From: Candidatus Izemoplasmatales bacterium
GTDB taxonomy: Bacteria > Bacillota_I > Bacilli_A > Izemoplasmatales > Hujiaoplasmataceae
Length of the DNA: 7,058 nt
Reading direction: 5' to 3'
Assembly (NCBI GenBank): GCA_028699855.1
Contig: JAQVTV010000049.1
Location: 1 to 7,058, forward strand
Positions 6,540 to 7,058 of this stretch are shown piece by piece. How positions within the stretch are numbered: the stretch's first letter is position 1; each line of letters begins with the position of its first letter. A program made the translations under genes and the position numbers. The notes under the pieces were generated by a model. The model did no database searches. It worked only from the letters and a program-made list of their open reading frames with translations, and was not told where the DNA came from.

Positions 6540-6560
6540 GATAGAGTAGTTGACTCTATC
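6540..6560. promoter_or_regulatory. Perfect inverted repeat, candidate operator before degV
   Basis: GATAGAGT (6540-6547) and ACTCTATC (6553-6560) are exact reverse complements around a 5-bp spacer, AGTTG. The repeat would cover about +4 to +24 of the transcript, a classic position for a dimeric repressor to block transcription. No T-run follows, so it is not an intrinsic terminator; an mRNA hairpin is the other option. The regulator is unknown. Confidence 0.55.
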
Positions 6561-6585
6561 CAATTTATTCTGTTAAGGAGCTTTT

Positions 6586-7058
6586 ATGGAAAAAGTTGGT
6601 TTATTGATTGATAGCACTACCTTGACGCGATCGGAAATCGCAGAATATGAGTTTGTGAAATCAGTCCCACTCATTGTGACGATTGACGGTGTGCAATATA
6701 TGGAATCCGAGTTGACCACCGAATCCATGTATCATCACCTGCATCATGCGCGCAAGATGATCACGAGTCAGCCCTCACCTGGCGCATTTCTCGAAATGTA
6801 TGAGACGTTTCAAAAGGAAGAATATACGCACGTACTCGTTGTAACTTTGTCAGAAAAAATCAGCGGAACCTATCAGTCCGCTCTGATTGCCAAATCTATG
6901 TTCGAAGGTACGATGGAAATCAGTGTGCACGCACCGGAAGTCGCTTCTTTCGGAGTGGCGAATGGCGTGATGCCTTTGATTGAAATGATTCAATCCAAAG
7001 CTCAGTTTTCCAAAGTCGTGGATAGGTACTACAGTTTCTTTGAGGACGCCAAAGTAGA
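6586..7058 (+). CDS. DegV/FakB-family fatty-acid-binding protein (5' part, cut by window edge)
   Basis: The first 157 codons are present and the frame is still open at the right edge; the family is usually about 280-290 residues. DegV/FakB proteins bind a fatty acid in a pocket between two domains, and several present it to the kinase FakA for phosphorylation and entry into phospholipid synthesis. The N-terminal domain hallmarks are here: IDSTT (8-12), the signature TSQPSPGAFLEMYE (60-73), whose TSQPS loop contacts the carboxylate, and LSEKISGTYQSA (88-99). AAGGAG (6575-6580) lies 5 nt before the ATG. No fakA gene is in view, as is common because fakB copies are often unlinked. The upstream promoter with palindrome suggests control, perhaps by lipid status, which is inference. 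Whether this copy prefers saturated or unsaturated chains cannot be read. Confidence 0.9.
   Translation, partial: MEKVGLLIDSTTLTRSEIAEYEFVKSVPLIVTIDGVQYMESELTTESMYHHLHHARKMITSQPSPGAFLEMYETFQKEEYTHVLVVTLSEKISGTYQSALIAKSMFEGTMEISVHAPEVASFGVANGVMPLIEMIQSKAQFSKVVDRYYSFFEDAKV

Noticed and set aside
6550..6555. TTGACT as a second -35 for degV
   Set aside because: No acceptable -10 lies 16-18 bp downstream; the hexamer is explained by the arm and spacer of the inverted repeat.

Overview
The window reads as chromosomal DNA of a Gram-positive-type bacterium: Bacillota or a close relative such as a standard-code lineage of Mycoplasmatota. The evidence is strong GGAG/AGGAGG ribosome-binding sites, vegetative (sigma-A type) promoters of TTGAC-N17-TATAAT form, short GC-stem/T-run terminators, and a DegV-family gene. 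The exact lineage cannot be fixed from this sequence. All genes read on the + strand. No mobile element, CRISPR array or phage gene was seen.

Layout. 1-35 is a terminator, probably of a gene left of the window. 76-104 is a near-consensus promoter for a CPA2-type cation/proton antiporter (best start 165, end 1526). 1556-1584 is the promoter of a tRNA-Trp gene (anticodon CCA, 1602-1676), which ends at a terminator (1693-1721). A promoter at 1768-1795 starts a probable operon: an unrecognised 304-residue protein with two (Q)xPDGGF motifs suggesting an alpha/alpha-toroid fold (1836-2750), then an APH/fructosamine-kinase-like phosphotransferase (2808-3773). A 158-bp spacer follows, holding its own TATAAT box and Shine-Dalgarno for a 96-residue four-cysteine protein (3932-4222), closed by a terminator (4234-4260). 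An extended -10 promoter drives an EF-G-like translational GTPase with divergent G motifs (4389-6458, terminator 6462-6489). Last comes a promoter, a perfect 8-bp inverted repeat, and the first 157 codons of a DegV/FakB-type fatty-acid-binding protein that runs off the right edge.

The genes appear to be mostly independent transcription units (antiporter; tRNA; toroid + kinase, perhaps with the Cys4 protein; EF-G-like; DegV), not one pathway. No clearly new multi-gene system is evident. The items most worth a second look are the EF-G paralogue lacking the catalytic His of switch II, the toroid-protein/kinase pair, the small Cys4 protein with its ambiguous start, and the operator-like palindrome before degV.
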